Of a stretch of DNA of 53,585 bases, positions 25,921-35,134 are shown in pieces. The DNA is from a bacterium (GTDB lineage: Bacteria > ARS69), in NCBI GenBank assembly GCA_025774805.1, contig JALGZR010000063.1, positions 1-53,585 on the forward strand, written 5' to 3'. Position 1 is the first letter of the stretch; each line of letters opens with the position of its first letter. Under the pieces are notes generated by a model that was not told the DNA's origin, made no database searches, and saw nothing but the letters and a program-made list of their open reading frames with translations. A program made the translations under genes and the position numbers.

Positions 25921-28167
25921 TCAGTGGAGCCGGATCGCTTGGGCCGTCCGCGCCTCCCCTTCCGTCTCCAGGCGGAAGTAGTAGACGCCGGCGGCCGCCC
26001 GGCGGCCGGTCTGGTCCCGGCCGTCCCAGACGATGCGATGCTCCCCGGGCCGCCGGATCCCGTCGGCCAGAACCCGGACGCGCTGTCCCGCGATGTCGTA
26101 CACGGTGACGCGGGCGCGGGAGTCAACCGGCAGCCGGAAGCGAACCGTTGTCGCGTCGAGGAAGGGATTCGGCGACGGGGGGGAGAGCAGGAGGCCGGGC
26201 GTCACCGAAGCGGAGACCGGGGAGGGGACGGCGGAGCCCCCGCCGTCCGGTCTCTCGATCCCGAGGAGCTCGTCGATCACCGCGATGATCTTCTGCGGGT
26301 CGTACTCTGGGGACCAGTACCGTACGATCCCCTCCTGATCGATGATGAAGTCCTGCGGGTAGGGCGCCCAGGGATCGGGCACGCGATATTCGAGGTAGAC
26401 CGAGTTCCTCCCGTCCTCGAGTCCGATGAAGCGCATGCCGTAGGTGTCCTTGAACTCCTGCGAGTGGCTCATCCTCCGCGTGATCTCGAAGACGACCACG
26501 TCTTCCGGATCGTAGCGGGAGTGGATCGAGGCATCCGTCGCTGCAGCCTGCAGCGGACAGATGGGTCACCAGTTCGCCCCGAATTCGAGGTACACCACCT
26601 TTCCGAGATACCGCGTGAGCCAGTGGAAGTTCCCGTCGGTGCCGCGGAGTTGAAAGAACGGCGCCGGCGACCCCGCCTGCGGGAACGTGGTGTTGTTCTG
26701 GTAGACGAACTGGGTGGAGAAGATCTGATCCCGTGCGAACTCGTCCGGATCGTTCGAGAAATAGTGGATCTTCCCTTGGACGGAGGGGGCGCCGGTCGCG
26801 GTGACCGTGACGTGTTGGACCCCTCCCGGGGGAACCATGAAGTCCGTGGGGGAGGCGGAGAACCCGATCGGGGTGGTGATGAAATCGACGTGGAGGGTTC
26901 CCGATCCGGTGTTCCGGACCTCGACCGTCGTGTCCCGAGGGGTGGTCACCGCCCCGAAGTCCAGGTGCGTGGGGACGATCTCGATGTCCGATCCCGGATC
27001 GTCCTCCGGAAGGTAGACCGCCATCCCCTCCCAGTCGGCGACGACGTAGACCGTGTCACCCGCGCTGTTCACACCGGCCCCGGCTCCCATCGCGTACACC
27101 CGGGCCTGATCCCATCCGGTGCGGAGGATGCTTCTCGGATCGGAGACGTCGTATTCCTCCAGATACGGATAGGCCCCCACGGCGAGTCGATCTCCGACGA
27201 GCCCCATCGAGAACGCGTTTCCCAACGTCGAATGGATGTCAAGGAGGAGGGGATGGTTCGGATCGGCGATGTCGACGGTGGCGACGCCGTCCGGTCCCAG
27301 CGCCAGGATGGCCGTGGCTCCGGAGATCACGATGTCGTTCGCCAGACCGGGAAGGGGGAGGGTCGCCACCGGAGCGGGAGTCCCCGAGAGGCGCACGACT
27401 TCGAGACCGAAGCGGCCGTTGGCCACGAACAGATACCCGCCCGACGCCTCGATGTCCCAAGCGGCGTTGGAGGTCAGTCCGATCCGGCCGCCGTAGGAGA
27501 GGCTCATCCTCGGGCCGACCCGTGTTCGTCCGGCCACCTGGGCCTCCCCGGCCCGAGCCCCGTCGGCCGGTGCTCCATCGACCCGACCGTCGTTCACTCG
27601 ACCGTTCCCGGCCCGCGCGTCCCCGGTCCTCGAGTCGACACCCCACGGTCGGCCCGCGCTCACGCTCGAGTCCGGGAAGCCACCCTCGCGAATGTGGAGA
27701 ATCTCGATGCCGATTTGGTGGGAGGCCACGTAGAGCGAGTCCCCCACGCGGACGCCCCCCTCGTAAGAGGTCCTCGCCTGCAGGGGATCGTAGGCGTCGA
27801 GGAGCACCGGAATGCCGGAGGAGATGTCGTACGCCTCGACGCCGTCGAGGTGCCGGTAGCTGAAGAGCGCGTGTTCGGAGACGGAGGCCCGCCAGGACGC
27901 TCCCCCCTGCGTCGACACCCGGACCGGATCGGCCGGATCGGAGATGTCGTAGGTCTCCAACCCGGGACGGCCGAAACCCACCGACGCGTAGGCGTAGTCC
28001 CCGACGACCTGGAAGGACATCACGTGAGCGTACTGATCCAGGTTTCTACCGACGAGGCGGAGCCCGTCGACGCCGACCTGGGCGAGGGTCGGTCCCGAGG
28101 CGGCGAACACGGTCACGGCGAAGATCCCCGCCGCGGATGCCGGGCGGCCGAGACGAGACGTCTTCAC
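25921..28167 (-). CDS. Secreted selenoprotein: LVIVD propeller, thioredoxin domain (UxxC), sorting domain
   Basis: Reading TGA at 26566-26568 as selenocysteine gives one 748-residue protein. GTG 28167 starts a signal peptide (KTSRLGRPASAAGIFAVTVFA, cut near TLAQ). Residues about 35-400 are LVIVD-type propeller blades (YAYASVGFGRPGLETYDISDPADPVRVS and similar). Residues about 410-485 are an ASH/DUF1573-like Ig domain (LDFGAVTTPRDTTVEVRNTGSG). Then a peroxiredoxin/TlpA-like fold: APFFQLRGTDGNFHWLTRYLGKVVYLEFGANW-U-PICPLQ, followed in the same frame by VVVFEITRR, FIGLEDG and PQDFIIDQEGIVRYWS. The tail (SPNPFLDATTVRFRLP...GVYYFRLETEG) is a FlgD-like sorting domain. The Sec replaces the first Cys of the CxxC redox motif, and a SECIS-like hairpin follows. 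Probably an extracytoplasmic thiol oxidoreductase; partner unknown. Confidence 0.85.
26539..26555 (-). promoter_or_regulatory. Bacterial SECIS-like hairpin
   Basis: On the minus-strand RNA, ten bases after the UGA, CGCUGCA-GGC-UGCAGCG forms a 7-bp perfect stem whose loop begins with GG. The UGCAGG(U)CUGCA core is nearly the apical part of the E. coli fdhF SECIS, and the distance from UGA to loop (17-18 nt) fits the bacterial range. Confidence 0.75.
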
Positions 28168-28186
28168 GGGGACCGCCGAACCCCGC

Positions 28187-29485
28187 TCACCGCGGCCCGT
28201 CCGGGTCGAGATAGTGAGCCTTGATTCTTCCCCAGCCGACCGCGTCGACCGCGACCTGGTCGCACTTGCATGCCGGGCCCCGGGCTCCGATCGGCCCGCA
28301 CGGCGCCCCGTCGACGAACGGGGAGCAGTCCTGCAGATCGGCGGCGTCGGCACACAGGTGCGGATCCACGGATACATTGCCGTCCGATTCGGTGGGATCG
28401 GTCACGAAGCCGGCATACTCGTCGCCCTGGTTCCCGTAGGTGTCACAGCAGGCGAAGGCCGGCGTCGCGAAGGGAAAGGCGACGTGGATGCCTCCCGCTC
28501 CCGAGTTGAAGGCGGTGATCACTCCCGTGAAGGACGGAGAGGACACGCCATCGATGAGGATTCCCCCCCCGCCCGACGCCGCGGAGTTGAAGGCCAGCGT
28601 CGCGAGCTCCACCGACGGGGACGAGTCCATGATGTACAGTCCCCCCCCGTACCGTCCGCGGAGTTTCGGACCACGGCGTTCCCCCGAAAGATGCCGTCAC
28701 TCGACCGCGTCCACGCGACGGCTCCCCCGTGGCTCGTGGAGTGATTCCCCTCGAAGTCATTGTCCTCGATGGTCGGATCAGAGCTCTCCAGGAAAATCGC
28801 GCCCCCGAACGCGGCGCCGTTCCCCACGAACCGGTTTCCGCTGATCGTGCCGTCCCCGTTCTGCATGGCGATCGCGCCCCCGTTGATGGCGGACGAGCAT
28901 CCGAGGAAATCGTTGCCACGGATCTCCGCCGTTGCGGCCAGAACGAACAGAGCCCCGCCGAACCCACAGCAGGCGTAGCTGTTGTCGAAGACATTGTCCT
29001 CGATGATCGGTGACCGCTCCGAAACCGACGAAGACGGACCCCGCCTGGCCGCCGAACGCGTCGAGGAACACGTTGTTCCGCAGGGTCGGGGATCCGCCTT
29101 GGATCCAGACGGCCGCCCCCTCGAAACCGTCCGCTCCGGTAATGGTGAATCCCTCGATCACGGTCGACGCGGAAGCCTGGGGACAGCTCACCCCCCGCGT
29201 CGAGAGGGCGGCGTCGGTGACGTCGATGCGAGTGACCGCGGGGCCGTCCGTGGAGAGCAGAACGACGCCGGAGGTCATGGTGACCCCGACCCAATGATCG
29301 AAGGGATCCTGAACGAGATCCGTGTAGACGCCGGGCGTGACGAGCACGGTGTCTCCCGCCGCCGCCAGGGCCATGGCGCCGGGAATCGTGGGGGCACTCC
29401 CGGATCCGTCGGCGTGAACGACCCACGTGGCCGCCGCCGCGGGAAGGGAGAGAAACACGACGAACAGACCAACAATTCCGAACAT
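28187..29485 (-). pseudogene. Secreted parallel beta-helix protein, two frameshifts
   Basis: Begins at ATG 29485 with a signal peptide (MFGIVGLFVVFLSLPAAAATW) and a DUF1565-like start (VHADGSGSAPTIPGAMALAAAGDTVLVTPGVYTD). Repeated right-handed beta-helix turns follow (ASTVIEGFTITGADG, SPTLRNNVFLDAFGG, SPIIEDNVFDNSYACCG, TISGNRFVGNGAAFGG, DPTIEDNDFEGN). The coding signal leaves its frame near 29015 and changes again at a run of eight G at 28641-28648. Adding one G there joins SADGTGGG to LYIMDSSPSVEL exactly. The final part ends GRIKAHYLDPDGPR, as in related secreted proteins. It stands 20 bp before the selenoprotein gene. Either a decaying gene or sequence errors. Confidence 0.75.
28641..28648 (-). 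repeat. Homopolymer of eight G at a frameshift
   Basis: Eight C on the plus strand (G on the coding strand) at the point where the beta-helix reading frame changes. A ninth G restores the frame. Slippage-prone either in the cell or in sequencing. Confidence 0.7.
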
Positions 29486-29704
29486 CGCCACGACCCGTTG
29501 ACGGGCACGACCAACCGGATGCCCGTGGGAGGGTGGGGCAGACTCGCGACGGCGACCCGGACGATGCCGAGGCCCGGACCGGGGGACGGTGACCCGAGCC
29601 GACCGTCCTCCTCTGCTACGGATGCTACGGACGCCGGGGAGGATCGTGACCGAAGGCACGAGCGGAATCGGAGATCGAGTGCGGACCGGGGCTGCGTCGC
29701 GGGC

Positions 29705-31658
29705 TCAGTAGTCGGCCGTCGTCCGTCGACGGGAACGCGAGGGCTCTTCCGCGAGGGCTCGCCGGGTGCAGTCTCCGAGCTCCCGCATGAGATAGGGCTT
29801 CAAGAGGAGCGTTTGAATTCCCAGGTCTCGGGCTCGCTCCGGCGTGATCCGGTCGTCGCGGTCCGTGCAGATGATGACGGGGACTTCGGGGCGAATCTCC
29901 CTCAGGGCCCGGGTCAGCACGTCCCCGTTCATCTTTGGCATCGTCTGATCGGTGATCACGAGACGGATGGAGTCCGGCGTCTCGCGGAATCGCTCCAGGG
30001 CCTCCGCCGCCGCGGTACACGCGACCACCTCGTAACCCATGGAGACGAGCATCTGCTCGGCGAACCGGACGATGGACTCCTCGTCGTCCACGAACAGAAT
30101 ACGGCCCTGGCCCTTGGTTCCGCCGTCCTCCTCGGAGGAGATCTCTCCCTGGTACCGGGGCAGGTAGACGTGGAAGGTCGCGCCCCCCGCCTCCGGGTGC
30201 TCCACAGTGACCGCTCCGCCGTGACCCTTCGCGATTCCGTAGACGGCCGACAGACCGAGTCCCGTTCCCTGGCCCACCTCCTTCGTCGTGAAGAAGGGAT
30301 CGAAGATCCGATCGACGATGCGGGGGTCGATTCCGGGACCGGTGTCCGTGATCGTCAGGCGCAGAAAGGATTCGCTGCCGGATCCCGCCGATAGGATCCG
30401 CTCCGTCTCCCGGTCGAGGCGGACGTCCTCGATCGAGACATCGAGGGAACCGCCGCCTTTCGACATCGCATGCGCCGCGTTGCTACAGAGATTCATGACG
30501 ACCTGGTAAATCTCGATCGGGTTGGCGCGAATCAGATCCCGAGACGCCAGCCGGGGTTCGCGGATTTCGATGGAATCCGGCACGGATGCGCGGATCACTT
30601 CGATCGCCTCCCGAACCACCTCCCCCAGCTTCACGACTCTCCTCTCGCCGGAGTTCTCGCGACTGAACTCGATGATGCGTCTCACGAGGTCCTTCGCCCG
30701 GAGGCTCGCCTTGAGGGTCTCCTCGAGATTGCGACGGACTTCCGTGCCCTCCTCGGTCTTGGCCAGACCGAGCTGGACGTTGCCCAGGATCGCGGCCAGG
30801 ATGTTGCAGGATGTTGTTGAAGTCGTGGGCGATTCCCCCCGCCAAGGTCCCGATCGCCTCCATCTTCTGGGCCTGTCGCAGGCTCTGCTCGAGCACGTGT
30901 CGCTCCTCTTCGGCCCTCCGCCGCTCGGAGATGTCCCGGGCGACCACACAGAAGACCTGCCTCTCCTCGTACAGGATGAGGGTCACCCGCACCTCGACGG
31001 GTACGACGGTGCCGTCCTTCCTTCGGTACTCCCGGTTTCCCAGGAAGCTCGTGCCTTCGACGAGGATCCTCTCGACGCTCTCATCGATGGTCGCTCTCGG
31101 AGTTTCCACGAAGTCGTAGAGGGTCATCCCCAGCAGATCGGCGCGCGGGTACCCGAGGAGCGACTCCATGGCCGGATTCGCCTCGATGACTCGCCGGGAA
31201 TCCACTTCCACGAGAAAGATGCCGTCGCCGCTCTGTTCGACCACGGCGCGGTACTTCTCCTCGCTCGCACGAAGCGCGTTGAGCGCCTCCACCTGCTGCG
31301 TGATGTCCGCGTCGGTGCCCATCATCTTCAGGGCGCGACCGTTCTCGTCCCGAAAGGCCTTTCCCCGCACTCGAATCCAACGGATCGATCCGTCCCGGTG
31401 GATCATCCGGTGCTCGTTGACGTACTCGGGAGTCTCGCCGTCCAGATGGGCCTGGGCGGACGCCATCACTCGGGGGTGATCCTCCGGATGGACGCGACTC
31501 GCCCAGATCTCGAGATCGTTGGGCATCTCGTCGTCCCGGTATCCGAGGAGGGCCTTCAGGTCCGGATCGAGGTAGAACTCGCCCGTCTGGATATTCCACT
31601 CCCAGAACCCGACCCGGGCTTCCTTGCGAACCAGCTCGTTGCGCTCGAGGTCTTTCAC
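29705..31658 (-). pseudogene. Hybrid PAS-PAS histidine kinase with receiver, frameshifted at the H-box
   Basis: From GTG 31658: two PAS/PAC domains (VGFWEWNIQTGEFYLDPDLKALLGY; KYRAVVEQSGDGIFLVEVDSRRVIEANPAMESLLGY), then the dimerization box LAGGIAHDFNNIL with the phospho-acceptor His. Immediately after this a 10-bp tandem duplication throws the frame off. The other frame resumes at LAAILGNVQLGLAK and contains the ATPase domain (NLCSNAAHAM N-box, DTGPGIDP G1, GTGLGLSAVYGIAKGHGG G2) and a receiver domain (ILFVDDEES, VITDQTMP with the acceptor Asp, LLLKPY). Without the duplication the protein would be about 645 residues and intact. As it stands no kinase could be made. It has no transmembrane segment, so it would have been a cytoplasmic sensor. 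Confidence 0.88.
30798..30817. repeat. 10-bp tandem duplication in kinase H-box
   Basis: CAGGATGTTG occurs twice without a gap (30798-30807, 30808-30817). Removing one copy joins AHDFNNIL directly to AAILGN, the family's normal sequence. Confidence 0.92.
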
Positions 31659-31872
31659 GACCGCCCCCCTGCCGGGCTTCGATCTGCGGATCCGGAATCC
31701 ACTCGGATTCGTCGTCCGCTTCCCTCGTCTCGATGCCCTCGCACCGGTTTCCGGGCCGCGACTCTCACCTGGCGGCCCCGGTCGAGTCGTGTGGAAAGGC
31801 GTAACAGGCGTAGTCTCAGGGTGTTAACTCACCCCGCGCCGGAGAGCGCGAGAAGAACCGGAGAACTACGCC

Positions 31873-31992
31873 ATGACGCACGATATCACGCCGCCCGCCG
31901 TTGTCCCATTCCCAGTTGATCTTCGAGCCACGATCCGCGGCCAGATCCGCGAGGCGATCGAGGAGGTCCTCCAGGAAGAGCTCGAGGAGGCC
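31873..31992 (+). pseudogene. N-terminal remnant resembling IS256-type transposase
   Basis: MTHDITPPAVVPFPVDLRAT and IRGQIREAIEEVLQEELEEA resemble the start of IS256/mutator transposases. After the fortieth residue the frame runs straight into a HigB toxin fragment (GQHSIRINDQ). No catalytic part or inverted repeat is present. The family call rests on a short stretch. Confidence 0.45.
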
Positions 31993-32093
31993 GGGCAGCA
32001 CAGCATCCGAATCAACGACCAGTAAAACCTGCTTCGTCTGGGCTCGCGGGGATGCCCACGACGTGGAGATCGTCGATTACCTCCGAGGCGACC
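31993..32093 (+). pseudogene. C-terminal remnant of HigB-type toxin, frameshifted
   Basis: GQHSIRINDQ followed, one base out of frame, by KTCFVWARGDAHDVEIVDY is the conserved end of HigB/RelE-family mRNA interferases (known form: GQ.SIRINDQWR.CF.W....DVEIVDY). The N-terminal half is missing, replaced by a transposase-like piece. It ends where the antitoxin gene begins, the usual higBA order. Confidence 0.7.
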
Positions 32094-32397
32094 GTGGCTC
32101 ACAAGGGAATCGACCCCGTCCACCCGGGGAAGATCCTGCCCGAGGAGTTCCTGGTCCCGATGAAGCTCAGCCGGAACCGGCTGGCACGCGAAATCGGGTC
32201 CCCCCTCTCGCGTCAACGAGATCGTGCTCGGAAAGGGGCGGATCACGGCGGACACGGCGCTTCGCCTCACGCGGAAGTCCATCATGTCGCCGGGCTTCTG
32301 GATGGGCCTCCAGATGGACTACGAGCTGGAGGTCGAGAAGGACCGGCTCGAAGGACGCCTCGACCGGGAAGTCGGGCGCTACCGAAAGGCCGGGTAG
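32094..32397 (+). pseudogene. HigA-type antitoxin, frameshifted
   Basis: Starts at GTG 32094: AHKGIDPVHPGKILPEEFLVPMKLSRNRLAREIG is the N-terminus of HigA (XRE-type helix-turn-helix). The frame then shifts, and RVNEIVLGKGRITADTALRLT continues the HTH, with SPGFWMGLQMDYELEVEKDRL as the usual 'SPEFWLNLQ..YDLE' end. TAG at 32395-32397. Together with the HigB remnant it is a dead toxin-antitoxin module. Confidence 0.8.
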
Positions 32398-32448
32398 TCC
32401 GTCACCCGGCGCCGCCGTCTCCGGGACCGGATCGACGACCTACGAAGA

Positions 32449-32472
32449 GGCGGCGCCCCGAAGGACGCCGCC
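32449..32472 (-). terminator. Stable UUCG-type hairpin, likely terminator
   Basis: Minus-strand RNA GGCGGCGUCC-UUCG-GGGCGCCGCC: a 10-bp stem with one G-U pair and a UUCG tetraloop, followed by UCUUCG. It lies 72 bp after the stop of the hexaheme lipoprotein gene, the last gene of the conduit operon. Confidence 0.55.
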
Positions 32473-32544
32473 CTGATTCTGCCGTTACCGACTACGGCTG
32501 TGGATCGCTACCACAAGAGGAACAACCGGAGCATCCCCGCCCAG

Positions 32545-33528
32545 CTAGGGTGTCGTACCTCCCATGCGCGTGATGCCGTCCTGGAGCAGCGCCCTGGCGT
32601 AGTCCGCGTTGTGAACCCCCAGGCTCTGGTCCTCATGAGCCACGTACAGCCAGTTCCACAATGCGATCGCCTGATTCTCGGGCGCCTCCGTCACGATCGG
32701 ATGACCGTCCTCGGAGTTCTCGTTGATCAGCCCGGCGGCCAGCAGCAACGCCCCGAGATCGTTCCCAAGGCTATCGATCTCGGTCTGCACGCCGTTGTAG
32801 TCGAAATCCGTGGCGTCGGGGTGACACCGCTCGCAGGTCTCCTCGTCAGGCTCGAAGGTGTGGTTTCTCCCCTCGCCCATGTGGCAGGTTACACAAGTGT
32901 TCTCCGCAGCCCCGTAGTGCCCGGACAGGCTGCCGGTCACACCGGGCCCCCCACCTACGCCGAGCAGCATCGCGCTCTGCGGCCCGTGGTGCGGGCCCCA
33001 GTGTAAGGAGATCCCCGAGATCACGCCGCTAACGGCGTCGGGAATGACCCGACGGGGCTGGTGGCAGTTGACGCAGAGGTTGCCTTCGCCTCCGTCGAAG
33101 GTCACGCCATCCATGGCGTAGAAGTCCACGGGCTCTTCGGTTCGCAGTCCGAAGTCGGTGCCCGTGAAGGTCTCGTGGATCATGTGGCACGTACGGCAAT
33201 CCTGACGCGTCGGCTCAGGATCGCCGTCGTCCACGGACCCCGGATCCAGGCCGGCCGCAAGCATCTCCACGAAGGCGCTCCCGGAGTGGCATCCGGCGCA
33301 GCTCGAGCGGGTTCCCCGCACGTAGGCATCGCCCATGCCGTGCGCCGACTCGGCCCACTGGGTCGCCTTCCCGGTGATCTGATCGCTGGAGTCGTGGCAC
33401 TCCGCGCATGACAGCGGCATTCCCTCCGACGATCCGTCGTCCACCAGGTTGATGGTGCGATCGCACCCCTGAGCCCACACCAGCAGAGCAACCGCTGTGA
33501 GCGCCAGAAGCGTTCTCTGGAATGACAT
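32545..33528 (-). CDS. Hexaheme c-type cytochrome lipoprotein
   Basis: 327 residues from ATG 33528 (GGAG upstream). The signal sequence SFQRTLLALTAVALLVWAQGC ends in a lipobox Cys, so it is a lipoprotein. Six CxxCH motifs: CAECH, CAGCH, CRTCH, CVNCH, CVTCH and CERCH, with extra His residues (HMIHETF, SLHWGPHHGPQ) that may serve as distal ligands. The last about 80 residues contain no heme; ALWNWLYVAHEDQSLGVHNADYARALL is typical of periplasmic multiheme lipoproteins. As the third gene after a periplasmic decaheme protein and an MtrB-like barrel, it is the likely outer-face terminal cytochrome of the conduit, in the place of MtrC. Confidence 0.9.
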   Translation of the reverse strand: MSFQRTLLALTAVALLVWAQGCDRTINLVDDGSSEGMPLSCAECHDSSDQITGKATQWAESAHGMGDAYVRGTRSSCAGCHSGSAFVEMLAAGLDPGSVDDGDPEPTRQDCRTCHMIHETFTGTDFGLRTEEPVDFYAMDGVTFDGGEGNLCVNCHQPRRVIPDAVSGVISGISLHWGPHHGPQSAMLLGVGGGPGVTGSLSGHYGAAENTCVTCHMGEGRNHTFEPDEETCERCHPDATDFDYNGVQTEIDSLGNDLGALLLAAGLINENSEDGHPIVTEAPENQAIALWNWLYVAHEDQSLGVHNADYARALLQDGITRMGGTTP

Positions 33529-33550
33529 CTCCCGGCCTCCTCCTTTGAGC

Positions 33551-35122
33551 CTAATCGACGCGGAAGTCGTAGGCGATCGTGAACCAGACAGCATTGGCGG
33601 TGTAGTAGCGATCCAACAGCACGTAGTCGTCGTAGTTGTACACGTTGTACTTCACTTCGAAGTGGTAGTCGTCGGCGACGGTGTACATCGCCTCCAGGAA
33701 CACGATGGACTTCTCGATGTCCACGTCCTGGCCGACATCGAGATAGGTGACCCCGCCGCCGAGCCGCAGGTTCTGGATCCGCTCCAGATCCGCCCTGGCG
33801 GTGACCACGTGGCTCGTCACGTCGTACCCGTCGGCCAGGTCCGTGTACTCGTCCTGCATGAAGGTGTACGTCCCGGTCAGCCCACCCCAGCGGGGATAGG
33901 TGTAGCCCGCGTGGCCGCGGAGCATCTCCCCCCTTGCCTCCACGCCGATGTCGGGGAACTCCCGGTCCCGAACCTTGAGCCCAAGACCGATTGCGATTCC
34001 CTCCCGGGGCCTGAGCTCGAGATCGGCCTGGATACGGGAGGCCTCCATCTCCTGCAGCAGGGTCCGATTCTCGGTGTCTTTTTTGTCGCGACCCGCGTAC
34101 CGGACGCGCACGGTGTGCCGGTCGCCCCGGAGGAGCGCCCCCGCCCGCCAGCTGTGGTAGCTGGTGAGGTGACGGTCGTCGTCGTTGGTCTCGTAGCCGT
34201 ATCCGACTGTCGCGTTCCCGTCCTCGTGATAGAACGTGGCGTCCACGTCGTGCTGGAAGCGATCGGTCTTGAGGTCGGTCGTCTCGTGTTCGATCCGCTG
34301 GCCGTGGAACCCGTACTTGAACTGGAGATCGCCCACGACCCGGGCGACCCCGGTGTAATGGAAGCTGGAGAAGGTGTAGTCGGTCGCGTCCGCCGTTTCG
34401 CTCACTCCGTAGGCGGCCCGGACCACGTGAGTCAGGTTCCGGTGGAGCAGGCCGGGAGCCCAGAGTCGGGCGGAGACGACATCCCCGGTGCGGTCGGCGA
34501 CGGGATTCAGGTCATCGGTGAATTCGGTTCCCCGATAGTCCACCGCCACGCCACGTCGGTCCTTCCGCACCTCGGCCGACAGTCCGCCGGTGCGCATGGA
34601 GTAGTCGTACCCGTTCCCCAGCCAGCTCGTGCTCTGGGTCCTGAGGACGGCCCGGGTGCCGACGGGGTAGGGCAGCCGACCTCCGTCCCGATCCATGACG
34701 CCGAAGTTGCCCGATAGCCTGAGCCACGGGACCGGAGTCACGTCGGTGCCGAGCTTGAAGTCCTTCCGGTCGGAAGTGACGTTCCGCCGGGGATCGAACA
34801 CCTGCCGGTGCTGATCGAATGAGGCCTTGAGCCGGAGGACGCTCGGCTTCCGGAACAAGAAGTCGCCCCTGCGACCATCCAGGTTGATCTCATGCAGGTT
34901 CAGCATGAGGTAGGTGTCGTCGGTCGGCGTTCCCGTGAGCCGTACCTGCGACAGGGAGAACCCGTCGTGAATGTTGTACGTCTCCTGGACGGCCGATTTG
35001 TCGCCCTCCTCGTCGAGGACGATGCCTCCCACCTTGAGCGTGCCTTCCCAGCCGGCCCCCGCGGATGACGCCAAGAGGACCATCAACACGATCGGTACGG
35101 TCGAAAACGTCTTCGTTCTCAT
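33551..35122 (-). CDS. MtrB/PioB-like outer-membrane beta-barrel
   Basis: 523 residues with a signal peptide (MRTKTFSTVPIVLMVLLASSAGAG). The rest is strand after strand of alternating hydrophobic and charged residues (SVLRLKASFDQHRQVF, GDLQFKYGFHGQRIEH, ATVGYGYETNDDDRHLTSYHSWRAGALLRG, HFEVKYNVYNYDDYVLLDRYYTANAVWFTIAYDFRVD), as in the decaheme-associated outer-membrane proteins MtrB and PioB. The N-terminal CxxC of MtrB is not present. These barrels surround a periplasmic multiheme cytochrome so that electrons cross the outer membrane. It lies between its two cytochrome partners, 12 bp after one and 22 bp before the other. Confidence 0.87.
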   Translation of the reverse strand: MRTKTFSTVPIVLMVLLASSAGAGWEGTLKVGGIVLDEEGDKSAVQETYNIHDGFSLSQVRLTGTPTDDTYLMLNLHEINLDGRRGDFLFRKPSVLRLKASFDQHRQVFDPRRNVTSDRKDFKLGTDVTPVPWLRLSGNFGVMDRDGGRLPYPVGTRAVLRTQSTSWLGNGYDYSMRTGGLSAEVRKDRRGVAVDYRGTEFTDDLNPVADRTGDVVSARLWAPGLLHRNLTHVVRAAYGVSETADATDYTFSSFHYTGVARVVGDLQFKYGFHGQRIEHETTDLKTDRFQHDVDATFYHEDGNATVGYGYETNDDDRHLTSYHSWRAGALLRGDRHTVRVRYAGRDKKDTENRTLLQEMEASRIQADLELRPREGIAIGLGLKVRDREFPDIGVEARGEMLRGHAGYTYPRWGGLTGTYTFMQDEYTDLADGYDVTSHVVTARADLERIQNLRLGGGVTYLDVGQDVDIEKSIVFLEAMYTVADDYHFEVKYNVYNYDDYVLLDRYYTANAVWFTIAYDFRVD

Positions 35123-35134
35123 TCGGACACCGCC

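Noticed and set aside
24670-28224. A plus-strand open frame of 1184 codons
   Set aside because: It is antisense to the glycosyltransferase, aldolase and selenoprotein genes, which have clear motifs; the translation is Arg/Gly/Asp-rich with no domain. High GC leaves few stop codons.
32023-32025. TAA in the HigB remnant as recoding
   Set aside because: A one-base shift before it restores the HigB end, and the N-terminal half is absent, so it is a dead gene.
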